Shown one piece after another: positions 1 to 12,025 of a stretch of 64,000 nt of DNA. The stretch comes from Datura wrightii (lineage: Eukaryota > Streptophyta > Magnoliopsida > Solanales > Solanaceae), in the NCBI GenBank assembly GCA_035772735.1, contig JASDFA010000007.1, positions 74,114,501 to 74,178,500 of the forward strand. Direction: 5' to 3'. The position numbers were made by a program, and so were the translations under genes. The first letter of the stretch is position 1. Each line of letters opens with the position of its first letter. Below the pieces are notes generated by a model. The model had not been told where the DNA came from and made no database searches. It saw only the letters and a program-made list of their open reading frames with translations.

Positions 1-2512
1 CCTGGGCACATCTGGTGCCTGGCTGGCTCTAACTCATATTTCTGGAACAAAGGGCTATATAATGGCTGTAAACACAGCCCCCGGCCCATTGGCCTATAGC
101 CTCCTGTACCTGTACTAGCAGCTGACCAGAAGCATATCAATATAGGGAAACCTATATGGGCCGGCAAGGCCACCATGCTGTCTAGTTATCTATAACTCAA
201 CCCTGAAGTATTGAAAGGCTACGTGACCGGCAAGGTCACCACTACTGTTGAACTTATGGCCCCACACGGCCAACATAAAAGAAACAGAAGTACTAACAGC
301 TAACAACTGCACGGCCTCACACGACCAGCTCATTTGACGACAAGGAAACATATACAGACTGCAAGCCTCTAGGAATAGCAATAGAAATGATCGGGACAGG
401 GCCCCGACCTACCCGTACTATACAGCAAAAAGGAAATGAAATACACCTCTGGAATTCAGTCTCCGGATGACAGGAGCTGACTACTCGATCGCTGACAGGA
501 ATCACGTAGTATCGCCTGCTCATCTATGAGTACCTGCAGGCAAGTAATGCAGCGCCCCACCGGGCGTCAGTACCACTGGTACTGAGTATGTAAAGCAATA
601 ACTGAAAGTAAAATCTGAAAACAACAATGTAACTGATGAAACTGAAGTAAGAAGAATGAGATTAACTGTCTGATAATGTAAGTCATACCTTCTCTCATTT
701 ATACTGAAAGGAAATAGGGGTCGTACCTAGAGACGTATCACTCAACTGCTGATCTACTCATATCTAACGTGACATGACATAACATAACATAACATAGTAT
801 AGCACACACAAACCTTACCCGGCCCCCATAAGCCAGGAGGTACAACCAGCACAGAATCTACACCCCTACCCCGGTCATCCCATCTCCTATAATAGCTATA
901 AGCATCCCGCCGGTCCCCTGGGTATGCACTTGGGCTCGCTGAGCCCCTGACTATAACTGTACCTGAGTCCGAAGGACTCCTGAATCAACACCTGGGCATA
1001 TCCGCTCGACAGGGGTGTGTAAAAGCCGACCAAGGCATAATATGGGGAAAACTGGCATCCCATCTTCGTCCCCTGTGGGACGGCATGCCACTCCGTAGAG
1101 CGACGTATCCTCATCCTCTGGCAGACGAGTCGATACAGCTATCAACCCTGGGGTGGTCATGGATGCTAGGTAGTCCAACCCCAAACAATATAACGGTCTC
1201 AACTAGTAATACTATCTGCATGTCTCACATACTGGCGCTAATAGTGGTAAAGTATTGTATATATTACATGCTGAACTAGTAATAGTAATATGTACGTATT
1301 TAATACATTTTGAGGCTGGTAAATATATATATGTATGAATATAGTCTCCTGCCAGACTGTTTTGGGGCTAATACTGAACAGGATATAGTTTTTCTGTTGA
1401 AACTATGTTGTGTACTGAGTTTCTATAGTAACATGATCTACTAGTTCTAATATGCTTTCTAGCTTCACTTTAACTTATCGTTCTATTTCTGAGATGTCTT
1501 ATAGATATTACATTGCTTTACTGGGTTTCAACTAAATACAATGATATCCTAACATTCTGTGTCACATCACATACTGAGCACGCTGTGCAGTCCCTAACAC
1601 TTACATTAAAATCTATATCGTGCTAGCAAGTCTCGCGCTGATCATAACATGATGTTTCTAATATCGTAGCAACATTCGTAATAAACATCATACATGGCTT
1701 CTGAATATTCTACTGGCCTTTAAATTACTGTACTGTACCAAGATTTCTAACTTGCCCAGGAAACTAGCGTTACATACCTTATCCTTGAACTATTCATCTG
1801 TCGAACGAGACTCGGCCGGTACTTCAGCTATTTTCTCCCAACTGCATTCATAAATATGTCAATTAATATTAAATACAGCTTTACTTTAAAAGGCAACGTC
1901 GCTTTCGATATAGTTTATAGCCTAAACTTAGGCTTATTGAAAGACGGCCAAAAACTCGCTATTTTTCAGATGGCCAGAAGGGAGAAATATTCACTTCACA
2001 GCTAGGAACACATAGACACTAATTTAGAGCAATTCCACTTACCTTAGCTCGGTGGCTCGACGATTCGTCGGCCGTATTTCACGAAACTGAATCCGTAGGA
2101 ATGCTCTCTGCTGCTAAATACCTCAGTATCTGGAGTTAATTTGAGTTTGGACAACGTTTAGCAGCGTAATCGGACGCAAATTATATCACCCCCTTCGTTT
2201 CCTCTCCTTTCTCTGATTTATCTCTCTGTTTCCTGGAAATTTCCTAAGTGTTTTAATGAATTAACCCGAAGTGGGGCTTTATATACTTGGGCCTGGACAA
2301 GGCCAACGTGTCACGGAGCCAACGCGGAGGCCTCTCCTCCGTGACACGCTGCCATCGCGGAGGGGCTCTGCCTCGTCTCCTTCCGCGATGGTTCGACAGG
2401 TTTCTCGTCCGATCTTTTCCCGGGCCTTTCTCCAGCACGTATGGCCTTCAAATATGTTTAACCAACGTGCGAACAGGTCATCTAGGTGCCGGGGATTCTA
2501 CGGGGTATAACA
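1..2512 (-). repeat. Element A 3' LTR (about 75 bases missing at the window edge)
   Basis: This is the direct-repeat partner of 7613-10199. In minus orientation it begins TGTTATACCCCG at 2512. It follows a purine tract, which identifies it as the 3' LTR. Open frames within it (for example near 951-1202) recur in the other LTR only because LTRs are duplicates, and I do not call them genes. Confidence 0.93.
2278..2348 (-). promoter_or_regulatory. Element A LTR core promoter: TATA box plus upstream inverted repeat
   Basis: On the minus strand a TATATAAA box lies at 2285-2278. Immediately upstream in transcription sense is a perfect 12-base inverted repeat (CGTGTCACGGAG at 2307-2318 and CTCCGTGACACG at 2337-2348). 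A second CG-rich block with CGCGGAG and its complement follows to about 2395. The same arrangement occurs in the other LTR (about 9965-10035, arms slightly mutated) and in elements E and F. Promoter function is inferred from TATA position; the repeat is seen directly. Confidence 0.65.
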
Positions 2513-2525
2513 TTCTCCCCCCCTT
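2513..2525 (-). other. Polypurine tract of element A
   Basis: The minus strand reads AAGGGGGGGAGAA directly against the 3' LTR, the position expected for plus-strand DNA priming. Confidence 0.85.
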
Positions 2526-2777
2526 AAGAACATTCGTCCTCGAATGTACACTGTTATCTAGAGGACTACTTACTTTACTTTCTAGAAAAATTTCGGCAGA
2601 GTTTCCCCTGTAATATGGACTATAGCAAAATCCTGAAATGCAGAAAAGTCCAACACAGACACTGCACATAATATTCTAGGATCCACTGGATAATTAAGTA
2701 TCAATCTTCCTCATTCACACACATACAACTATCAGGTACTGTATAAGTAATAATATGGACATACCTGTCGCCTGACT

Positions 2778-3680
2778 AGGCCTGAAATAGGTGAGGGTAT
2801 CTCGCTTTCATATCTTCTTCAGCTTCCCACGTCATTTCCTCACGGTTTCTGTTACGCTACAATACTTTGACAGATGCAACATCTTTAGTCCTCAACCTGC
2901 GAATCTGTCTGTCTAAGATAGCTACGGGAACCTCTTCATATGCTAACTCTTCTGTGACCTGGACATCCTGAACTGGAACTACTGCAGAAGGGTCCCCTAC
3001 GAACTTCCTCAACATAGAGACATGGAATACTGGGTGAACAGATGCTAACTCTGGAGGAAAGTTCAATTCGTACGCAACTCGGCCTATTCTTCGCTGAATC
3101 TGATATGGCCCAATGAATCTCGGGCTAAGCTTGCCTTTCTTGCCAAACCTCATTACCCCTTTCATCGGAGACACTTTCAGATATACCCAGTCATTTACCG
3201 CAAATTCTAGATTTCTGCGCCGCATGTCTGCATAAGACTTCTAGCGGCTCTGAGCAGTCAGTAAACGTTCTCGGATAAGCTTTATCTTCTCCTCTGACTG
3301 TCGAACAATGTCTACGTTAACCGACGCTAACTCTCCTATTTCAGACTAACCATTTGGTGATCTGCATTTTTGCCTGTACAATGCCTCAGAAGGCTCCATC
3401 TGGATGGCTGAATGATAACTGTTATTATGAGTAAATTCAACTAACGAAAGATGCTGCTACCCTCAAAATCTAGCACACACGCTCGTAGCGTATCTTTGAG
3501 CGTTTGGATAGTCCGCTCAGCCTGCCCATCTGTCTGAGGGTGGAATGTTGTGCTCAAGTTCATCTGCATTCCCAAACCCTTCTGGAACGACTGCCAGAAT
3601 CTAACAGTCAACTGTGCTCCTCTATCAGAGATAATAGATACTGAAACATCGTGTAATCTAACTATTTCTCTGATATACAA
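2778..3680 (-). pseudogene. Element A integrase core and chromodomain-type C-terminus, broken
   Basis: The frame at 3680-3441 carries integrase core motifs: SIISDRGAQLT around the second catalytic Asp and HPQTDGQAERTIQTLKD with the catalytic Glu. After an interruption, 3225-2857 continues with the C-terminal barrel (WVYLKVSPMKG, GPYQIQRRIGRVAYEL, HPVFHVSMLRK). A stop follows at about 2857. The chromodomain-like tail (TWEAEEDMKARYPHLF) then runs to a stop at 2778-2780. This order is typical of Tekay/Del chromoviruses, whose chromodomain is thought to steer integration to heterochromatin. At least one frame break (about 3226-3440) and one nonsense codon make it non-functional. Confidence 0.85.
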
Positions 3681-3719
3681 TTTGGCATAATCTTAGGCAG
3701 AGAAAGTAGCTTTTACTGA

Positions 3720-4850
3720 GAGGAAATGGCCTGATTTCGTCAGTCTGTCAAAAATTACTCAAATTGAATCGTGTCTATGCCTGCTACGGGGTAATCCTGC
3801 TACAAAGTCCATTTTACTGCTTCCCATCTCCAGAGAGGCACAACTATGTCCTAGGTCAAACCGCCTGGTTCCTGATGTTCTACTTTCAGCTGTTGGCAGT
3901 TAGGACACTGAGCTACAAATTCAGCAATTTCTCTTTTCATACCTGGCCATGGTACATCTTCGTCGCGCCTGGGCGGAGAGAATAGCGGGCGTAATGCGCC
4001 TCGCTCATAATCTGCTGGCGAAGCCCCAAAATATCTGGAACACGAATGCGGCCTTTACATCGCCACACTTCATCCCCGGTTATCTGAAAATATGTCACCT
4101 CTTCTTACTGAACCTTGTGTTCAAGTTGAACCTAGCTAGGGTCTCCATACTGCCGTTCCTTTACTTCCACCACTAACAACAACACTACGACATTCTGTAT
4201 TATCGCTCTGTTATCCTTTATTTCTGCTATGTGAACGGCTAAACCGGCTAACTAGTGTAATTCTCAGGTCTATTCTCGCTGTCCAGGCTGCAAGTATGCC
4301 AACTCCCCATAGATTTACGGCTAAGGGCATCTGCTACCATATTAGCCCTTCCTGGGTGATACAAAATTTTCACTCTTTAAGGCATAAACTACTGCAGCTA
4401 ACTCCAGGTCATGGGTAAGATAATTCTTTTCACGTTTCTTCAACTGCCTGAAAGCATAAGCTATTACTTTACCATGCTGCATCAACCCTCTGTACCTCCT
4501 GGCGATACTAACACTGGAGCTGATGTTAACCTGGCTTTTAACTCTTGGAAGTTCTGCTCACACGCCTCAGTCTACTGGAACTTTGCTGCCTTCTGTGTCA
4601 ATTTAGTTAGAGGTGCTGCTAAGGTGGAAAATCCTTCCACAAACCCTCTGCAGTACCCGGCTAACCGTAGGGATTGCGTACTTCGATTGGAGTGGTAGGT
4701 CTAGGCTATGTCTTCACTATTTCGATTTTCTGTATATCTATCTGTACACCAGCCTCTGACACAATGTGACCAAAAAGGCTACTAAACTCAACCAAAATTC
4801 ACATTTACAAAGAATTGGCATATAGCTAACGGTCATACTGGTTTATTATG
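3720..4850 (-). pseudogene. Element A RT C-terminus and RNase H remnant
   Basis: Read on the minus strand with frame breaks, this part gives recognisable pieces of gypsy pol. Near 4850-4740 there is FSSLFGHIVSEAGVQID-like RT thumb sequence. At 4690-4570 come GYCRGFVEGFSTLAAPLTKL and the RT-RNase H connection. At 4470-4280 come GKVIAYAFRQLKKREKNY and YHPGRANMVADALSRKS from RNase H. The RT palm with its YxDD-type motif is not found upstream of 4850. The plus-strand open frames here are shadows. Confidence 0.7.
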
Positions 4851-7596
4851 CTGGAGAATCTGACAAGTAATCTACCGGTATAGCTAGAGCTTATCTGGCC
4901 TTCTGGCCGTATGCTAAGGCTACCTGTTGCTAAGGTAACCTGAACGACCGTCTGTGCACCTTGTGCCTTTATCTGACCAGAGGATCCTGATATTGATCAT
5001 GACCTCTAACGCTCTGGCTGCATAACCTTAAATAATTGAATAGTCGGGTTGAATGACCCGAATGTGGCAGTAGTCTAACAATGCTCTAACTGTTCTACTT
5101 GAGTACTTATAGTTCATGCATACTGTAGACTTTTGGGCATCTAATTGCTTTGTTATTTTGCTTGAACCATGTTAAGGCTGGGCTTAATCAAACTTACTTC
5201 CAGGTGATCAATCTCTGGGTCTTCACGGGGAGTCTACTGATCCCCTGGTCTTAGTAAACACTGTGCTAGCAGGGTACTATCAATTTCTTACGCCTTGTGT
5301 GTATCCACTTGGATTTATACTGCTATTCTGGGGAATTCTCGGTCTTATGAGCTATTCTGTAAATACTGGCCTTTTGCTAGGGCTCTGTATCTAAATATCT
5401 TACGAGAACCAGCTGAAGTACTAGTCTGTCGCTGACTACTGATGTGGACCCTTCCTTGGGGTACCCACAGGTATTCTGACTGGGACGACCGACTGTCTTA
5501 TGGGGTGTTCCACATAATAACTGCTAGGTTGGTTAAGGCCGACTCTCACCTACAAGGATGGAAACATGACGTACGACCACTTAACGTACTAGAACAATTC
5601 TGGTATTGCTAATTTCTAAAATTTGCCTATTCGGCCTCTAATCCTGGTTCTAGCACATATACTACTGTTACCGATCTTCAGGGATGCTTCCCTGCTAATG
5701 CAGGCGCTAGCTGGTCGGTAGACCGTCTAACTGCGCCCTTATCATCTAGTCATCTGGTTTAGGCCATTAACTCTGATAAGCTCCTAGAGCCTAGATCTGG
5801 CAACAACACATAAATCTATTAACTTAATAACTGAGAACTGAGATAGTTTCTATGACTTCATACGTAATTCACACTTAATCTATCCTTTCTCTTCTCCTTT
5901 CCCTTTCTCCTTTCTTCTCTCCTTTTCTTTATTTCTTCTCCCCTTTTTTTTTTGGCAAGGGGGGGTCCTGCAATGCAATTTGTACATGCTTTCTATTACT
6001 AATCAGCATCTGTGATTGGAACCCTTATAGGCAGCTACTCACAGCATATCTACTATCTGTATATATATATATCAATAGCTACGTACAATATGTACTGAAT
6101 TCTGCGGTAATACATAATCTCTGACATGCTCTGCTGAGTCTCATACCGTGCATGATACACCACTTCTACGGACTAATAATATCTCCTTCCGTGACTTATC
6201 ATTTCATTGTATTGTCACCGCATTTTGAAAGTAACAAACATAAACACTTTAGTTATTGTCTGCTGTTTGAAATTCCGCCACTCTTGCGATGTGGGGTCAA
6301 CGTTCGAATCTTGTGGCCTTACTTGGATTATATTAAGAGCCCATGACTGTCCGCTGGGCCTTATCTCTAGGCCACACTAGATTAGAATTACTGTATCAGT
6401 AATTTCTTAACTTCTCCAGGAACGGGCATACTGCGGTATTCCAAACCGCAATCTTACTGTCAGCCCGAGGCTTAATCCTTAAAACGATACTGTATCAATC
6501 TAGGGGGGGGTAATTCTAATTTCCCCACAAGGTCTGACATTCCTGCTTCTTTCCCTCACCTTACTTAGGCGGAACTCTGGGGTTCAAGGTACCTGCTCCT
6601 CATTGTTAACAAGATTGCTGGTCCAGTATTAGTTCATACTTCCCCTGACTTGCAGTCAGACCTATCTGATTCACATGACCCCTCACCCTTTCAATATCAC
6701 AACTGGATCATTACTACAATCTTACAGGTATGTCTTTGTCTTGCTATTTGTTAGCATATGTAACGGACTTGGCCTTTTTCTGACTCAAACTTGACTATTA
6801 CCCGGCATTTATCACTAACAGGTCTTTTACCCCTGCTTCGGGTAAGCTAACGGTCTTACTTTCTCTACTGACTTATTGTCATAAGGGTCTGCACAACTTA
6901 CGTAATCCTAGGGGCTCTTTATACTTTCTAATACTTACTAGGATCAATCAGCCCATCTTTACTTACCGCTGGATTTGGCAACCCCATCTCAAGTCTTATG
7001 CCCCTTTACTATACTGACATCAAAATCAAGAGGTAGGAATAGCCCTTTTCTTATTGCAACAAATAAAAGTATTTAACTGTACCATATCCAAAAAGATGTA
7101 TTTGGGATTCCTGCATTTCCCTCTCTTTCTTATACTTACCTGGTGGTCTGACCTTGTCTGTAATCTTAATCAGATCTTATATGGCTAATAAATAAATCAA
7201 CTCGTGTGTACATTACACTCCTGACTTCCTATTTTGACGTTATCAACATATACTGGGGATAGTACCGATAAAGGTATCATGCTAGGAGGTTTCGAGTACC
7301 TCCTCCTGCTACTGTAGTTATCATGTAACTGGCTGATGCCCTCTTCTGTTGCTATATCTGATCTTCTGCCTGTGATATGATAATGCTGATCTGCCTTTGT
7401 ATCTGTAATCAAAGGATACGGTAAGTTTATAGGGACTCAACCCTATGCTGTACCGCTCTAAAGCACGACTGACTGAGAAGGAAGGGTAACCATCCTATCA
7501 TGCCTCGTAGCCTCCTGCCTATAGTATGTGGTGCACAACACATCCATAGACAAGACTCTACTTAGCACGGCTTGCAGACCCCCTGGGACACGACCT
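4851..7596 (-). other. Element A 5' internal region without recognisable coding
   Basis: In an intact chromovirus this 2.75 kb would hold gag, protease and the RT palm. I see no gag, CCHC zinc knuckle, protease or RT palm motif on either strand, only short frames full of stops. Base composition is AT-rich with pyrimidine runs near 5880-5960. It is either very decayed gag-pol or unrelated sequence acquired by a non-autonomous derivative. Confidence 0.6.
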
Positions 7597-7608
7597 GCTC
7601 TGATACCA
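7597..7608 (-). other. Primer-binding site of element A (tRNA-iMet type)
   Basis: The minus strand reads TGGTATCAGAGC, the common plant primer site complementary to the initiator-Met tRNA 3' end. It lies four bases inside the 5' LTR boundary (7613) and fixes the element orientation as minus. Confidence 0.92.
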
Positions 7609-7612
7609 AGTT

Positions 7613-10199
7613 TGTCACACCCCGCCTTGTGGGGGGTATGATTGGCACCTGGTGCCCTACTAGGACCTGAACTGCTGGACCGTTAAGCCTGGGCACATCT
7701 GGTGCCTGGCTGGCTCTAACTCATATTTCTGGAACAAAGGGCTATATAACGGCTGTAAACACAGCCCCCGGCCCATTGGCCTATAGCCTCCTGTACCTGT
7801 ACTAGCAGCTGACCAGAAGCATATCAATATAGGGAAACCTATACGGGCCGGCAAGGCCACCATGTTGTCTAGTTATCTATAACTCAACCCTGAAGTACTG
7901 GATAGCTACGTGACCGGCAAGGTCACCACTACTGTCGAACTTATGGCCCCACACGGCCAACATAAAAGAAACAGAAGTACTAACAGCTAACAACTGCACG
8001 GCCTCACACGACCGGCTCATTTGACCATAGGGAAACATATACAGACTACAACCCTTTAGGAATAGCAATAGAAATGATTGGGACAGGGCCCCGACCTACC
8101 CGTACTATACAGCAAAAAGGAAATGAAATACACCTTTGGAATTCAGTCTCCGGATGACAGGAGCTGACTACTCGATCGCTGACAGGAATCACGTAGTATC
8201 GCCTGCCCGTCTATGAGTACCTGCAGGCAAGTAATGCAGCGCCCCACCGGGCGTCAGTACTACTGGTACTGAGTATGTAAAGAAATAACTGAAAGCAAAA
8301 TCTGAAAACAACAATGTAACTGATGAAACTGAAGTAAGAAGAAGTAGATTAACTATCTGATAATGTAAGTCATACCTTCTCTCATTTATACTGAAAGGAA
8401 ATAAGGGTCGCACCTGGAGACGTATCACTCAACTGCTGATCTACTCGTATCTAACGTGACATGACATAACATAACATAACATAGTATAGCACACACAAAC
8501 CTTACCCGGCCCCCATAAGCCGGGAGGTACAACCAGCACAGAATCTACACCGCTATCCCGGTCATCCCATCTCCTATAATAGCTATAAGCATCCCGCCGG
8601 TCCCCTGGGTATGCACTTGGGCTCGCTGAGCCCCTGACTATAACTATACCTGAGTCCGAAGGACTCCTGAATCAACACCCGGGTGTATCCACTCGACAGG
8701 GGTGTGTAAAAGCCGACCAAGGCATAATATGGGGAAAACTGGCATCCCATCTTCGTCCCCTGTGGGACGGCATGCCACTCCGTAGAGTGACGTATCCTCG
8801 TCCTCTGGCGGACGAGTCGATACAGCTATCAACCCTAGGACGGTCATGGATGCTAGGTAGTCCAATCCCAAACAATATAACGGTCTCAACTAGTAATACT
8901 ATCTGCATGTCTCGCATACTGGCGCTAATAGTGGTAAAGTATTGTATATATTACATGCTGAACTAGTAATAGTAATATGTACGTATTTAATACATGCTGA
9001 GGCTGGTAAATATATATATGTATGAATATAGTCTCCTGCCAGACTGTTCTGGGGCTAATACTGAACAGGATATAGTTTTTCTGCTGAAACTATGCTGTGT
9101 ACTGAGTTTCTATAGTAACATGATCTACTAGTTCTAATATGCTTTCTAGCTTCACTTTAACTTATCGTTCTATTTCTGAGATGTCTTATAGATATTACAT
9201 TGCTTTACTAGGTTTCAACTAAATACAATGATATCCTAACATTCTGTGTCACATCACATACTGAGCACGCTGTGCAGTCCCTAACACTTACATTAAAATC
9301 TATATCGTGCTAGCAAGTCTCGCGCTGATCATAACATGATGTTTCTAATATCGTAGCAACATTCGTAATAAACATCATACATGGCTTCTGAATATTCTAC
9401 TGGCCTTTAAATTACTGTACTGTACCAAGATTTCTAACTTGCCCAGGAAACTAGCTTTACATACCTTATCCTTGAACTATTCGTCTGTCGAACGAGACTC
9501 GGCCGGTACTTCAGCTATTTTCTCCCAACTGCATTCATAAATATGTCAATTAATATTAAATACAGCTTTACTTTAAAAGGCAACGTCACTTTCGATATAG
9601 TTTATAGCCTAAACTTAGGCTTATCGAAAGACGGCCAAAAACTCGCTATTTTTCAGAGGTCCAGAAGGGAGAAATATTCACTTCACAGCTAGGAACACAT
9701 AGACACTAATTTAGAGCAATTCCACTTACCTTAGCTCGGTGGCTCGACGATTCGTCGGCCGTATTTCACGAAACTGAATCCGTAGGAATGCTCTCTGCTG
9801 CTAAATACCTCAGTATCTGGAGTTAATTTGAGTTTGGACAATATTTAGCAGCGTAATCGGACGCAAATTATATCACCCCCTTCGTTTCTTCTCCTTTCTC
9901 TGATTTCTCTCTCTGTTTCCTGGAAATTTCCTAAGTGTTTTAATGAATTAACCCGAAGTGGGGCTTTATATACTTGGGCCTGGACAAGGCAAACTTGTCA
10001 CGGAGCCAACGCGGAGGCCTCTCCTCCGTGACACACTGCCATCGCGGAGGGGCTCTGCCTCGGCTCCTTCCGCGATGGTTCGACAGGTTTCTCGTCCGAT
10101 CTTTTCCCGGGACTTTCTCCAGCACGTATGGCCTTCAAATATGCTTAACCAACGTGCGAACAGGTCATCTAGGTGCCGGAAATTCTACGGGGTATAACA
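7613..10199 (-). repeat. Element A 5' LTR (2587 bp)
   Basis: The plus strand begins TGTCACACCCC and ends GGGTATAACA, so the repeat has TG...CA ends. It is about 97.3% identical to 1-2512 by hand count, with TATA and inverted-repeat promoter signals near 9965-10035. The boundary at 10199 is confirmed by the sudden start of unrelated RNase H/integrase coding sequence of H1. Confidence 0.93.
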
Positions 10200-11791
10200 T
10201 TATAGTGGCTGATGCTCTTAGAAAGTTGTCCATGGGGAGTATGGCTCAAGTGGAATATGAAAGAATGGAGTTGGCTAGATATGTCCACAGGCTTGCTCGT
10301 TTAGGGGTTCGCCTTATTGATTCGGCAGAAAGTGGCGTCAGTGTTTTTAATGGTTCAAAATCTTCATTGGTGACGAAAGTTAAGGCGAAACAAGACGAGG
10401 ATCCTATCTTGGTTAAGTTGAAGGAAGCAGTCCAAAATCATAAAGTGGAGGTTTTCTCCCAATGGGGAGATAGTGTACTCTACTATCAGGGTCTATTATG
10501 TGTTTTGGATGTAGATGACTTAACAACGGGTATTGAGAGAGGCTCACAGCTCTCAGTAATCTAACCACCCAAGTGCCACTAATATGTACCGTGATCTATG
10601 AAAAGCTTATTGGTGGAGTGGCATAAAGAGGGATATTGCAAATTTGTGGCTAAGTGTCCAAATTGCCAATAGTTTAAGGTTGAACACTAGAGATCGGGAA
10701 GGGTGACACAGGATATCGGCATTCCTACTTGGAAGTGGGAAGACATACATATGGACTTTATTATGGGTTTACCTCATATGTGCTGACATCACGATTTAAT
10801 ATAGGTAATTATAGACTGGATGACTAAGTCAACATATTTCCTGCAAGCTAAGACTAAAGATTCAGCCGAGGATTATGCTAGACTTTACATTCAGGAGTTA
10901 GTCAGGTTGTATGGAGTCCTTTTGTCTATCATTTCTGATAGTGGTACTCATTTCACCTCACAATTTGGAAGTTATTTCAGAAGGGCCTTGGTACTCACGT
11001 TAAACTTAGCACAACTTTTCACCCGCAGATAAATGGTCAGGCCAAGTGGACCATTTAGACTTTGGAGGACATGTTGAGAGATTACATGATCAACTTTAAA
11101 GGTAATTGGGATGATCACTTACTCTCATAGAGTTTCCTTACAATAACAGTTTTCACTCCAATATTCAAATGGCTCTATTTGAGGCTCTTTATGGGCGGAG
11201 GTATAGATTACCTATCGTATGGTTTGAGGTTGGTGTGGCTACGTTGGTAGGGCCAGATTCAGTTTATGAGGCTGTGGAGAAAGTTTAACTTATTAGAAAA
11301 AGGCTAAAAACATCTCAAAGTCGTTCGAAATCCTATGCGGATGTAAGGAGGAGAGAGCTTGATTGGGTATTTCTTAAGGTGTCACCCATGAAGGGGGTGA
11401 TGAGGTTTGGCAAGAAGGAAAAGCTCAGTCTCGGTATGTTGGTCCTTACAGAATTTTGAGGTGCATTGGCCATGTGGCCTATTAGTTGGAGTTGCTCGCA
11501 GAGTTGGCATCAATGCATCCATTTTTCCATGTGTCCTTGTTGAAAAAGTGCATTGGCGATTTGGCTCTAGTTGTACCTTTGGAATGTATTAGTATGAAGG
11601 ATAGTCTCTCTTATGAGAAGGTTCTAGTTGAGATTCTTGACCGTCATATTCGTATGTTGAGGAATAAGGAAGTCGCTTTAATGAAAGTCCTTTGGAGGAA
11701 TCAGCTTGTACAGGGAGTTACTTGGGAAGCCAAAGCCGACATGATGGCCAAGTATCCTTACCTCTTTTCTTCCATCTTAGTTCTAACATAA
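10200..11791 (+). pseudogene. H1 pol 3' part: RNase H end, integrase, chromodomain-type tail
   Basis: Coding starts abruptly at the element A junction within the RNase H motif VADALRKLSMGS. Downstream are decayed integrase zinc-finger residues (CPNCQ near 10650), the first catalytic Asp region WKWEDIHMDFIMGLP (about 10735), a second Asp region SIISDSGTHFTSQF (about 10930), a barrel with HPFFHVSLLKK (about 11520) and a chromodomain-like end with TWEAKADMMAKYPYLFSS before the stop at 11789-11791. There are many frameshifts and stops. The 5' part of H1 lies to the left, beyond element A. H1 is the same chromovirus group as B1, with which it shares close sequence. Confidence 0.85.
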
Positions 11792-12012
11792 GGTAATAGT
11801 TTCCTCCTTAGTATCCTACTTAGTTTAATATCCCTCAGTTCCTCTCATGTCTTAGTATGCATGCATGTTTCATGAAATCAGTTGAACATATGTATTACAG
11901 TCTGGAGTCAGTCACCCCATCAATATTAAGTGTTTAGCATTCAATATTGGGATTACAACTTTTTCCCTTGCTTTTCAGCTTTACTAGTCTCCATTTAAGG
12001 ATGAATGTTCCC

Positions 12013-12025
12013 AAGAGGGAGATAA
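12013..12025 (+). other. Polypurine tract of H1
   Basis: The tract AAGAGGGAGATAA lies directly before the LTR start at 12026. It is preceded by the sequence around GGATGAATGTTCCCAAG, which recurs in inverse orientation at the same place in B1 (about 25490-25520). Confidence 0.75.

Larger units (their letters stand above)
1..10199 (-). mobile_element. Element A: Tekay/Del-like chromovirus LTR retrotransposon, minus strand, left end outside window
   Basis: Two long direct repeats (1-2512 and 7613-10199) keep a constant offset of 7687 bases. The minus-strand order is 5' LTR, primer site, internal region, purine tract, 3' LTR. The right LTR ends at 10199 inside an older pol gene, H1, whose RNase H motif resumes at 10200, so A is an insertion into H1. 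The expected target duplication is TTATA (10200-10204), but the left copy is outside the window. Hand comparison of the LTRs gives about 69 substitutions in 2512 bases (2.7%) and no net indel. The internal region has only decayed 3' pol and no recognisable gag, so A was probably already non-autonomous when it moved. Confidence 0.9.

Noticed and set aside
951..1202. Frames conserved in both element A LTRs (also 8644-8889)
   Set aside because: Conservation follows from LTR duplication. There is no protein motif, and differences between copies are not concentrated at silent positions.
9974..10564. A 196-residue plus-strand open frame
   Set aside because: It runs across the element A LTR boundary at 10199 and joins antisense LTR sequence to the RNase H/integrase of H1. 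It is a junction artefact, and only the part after 10200 is real pol.
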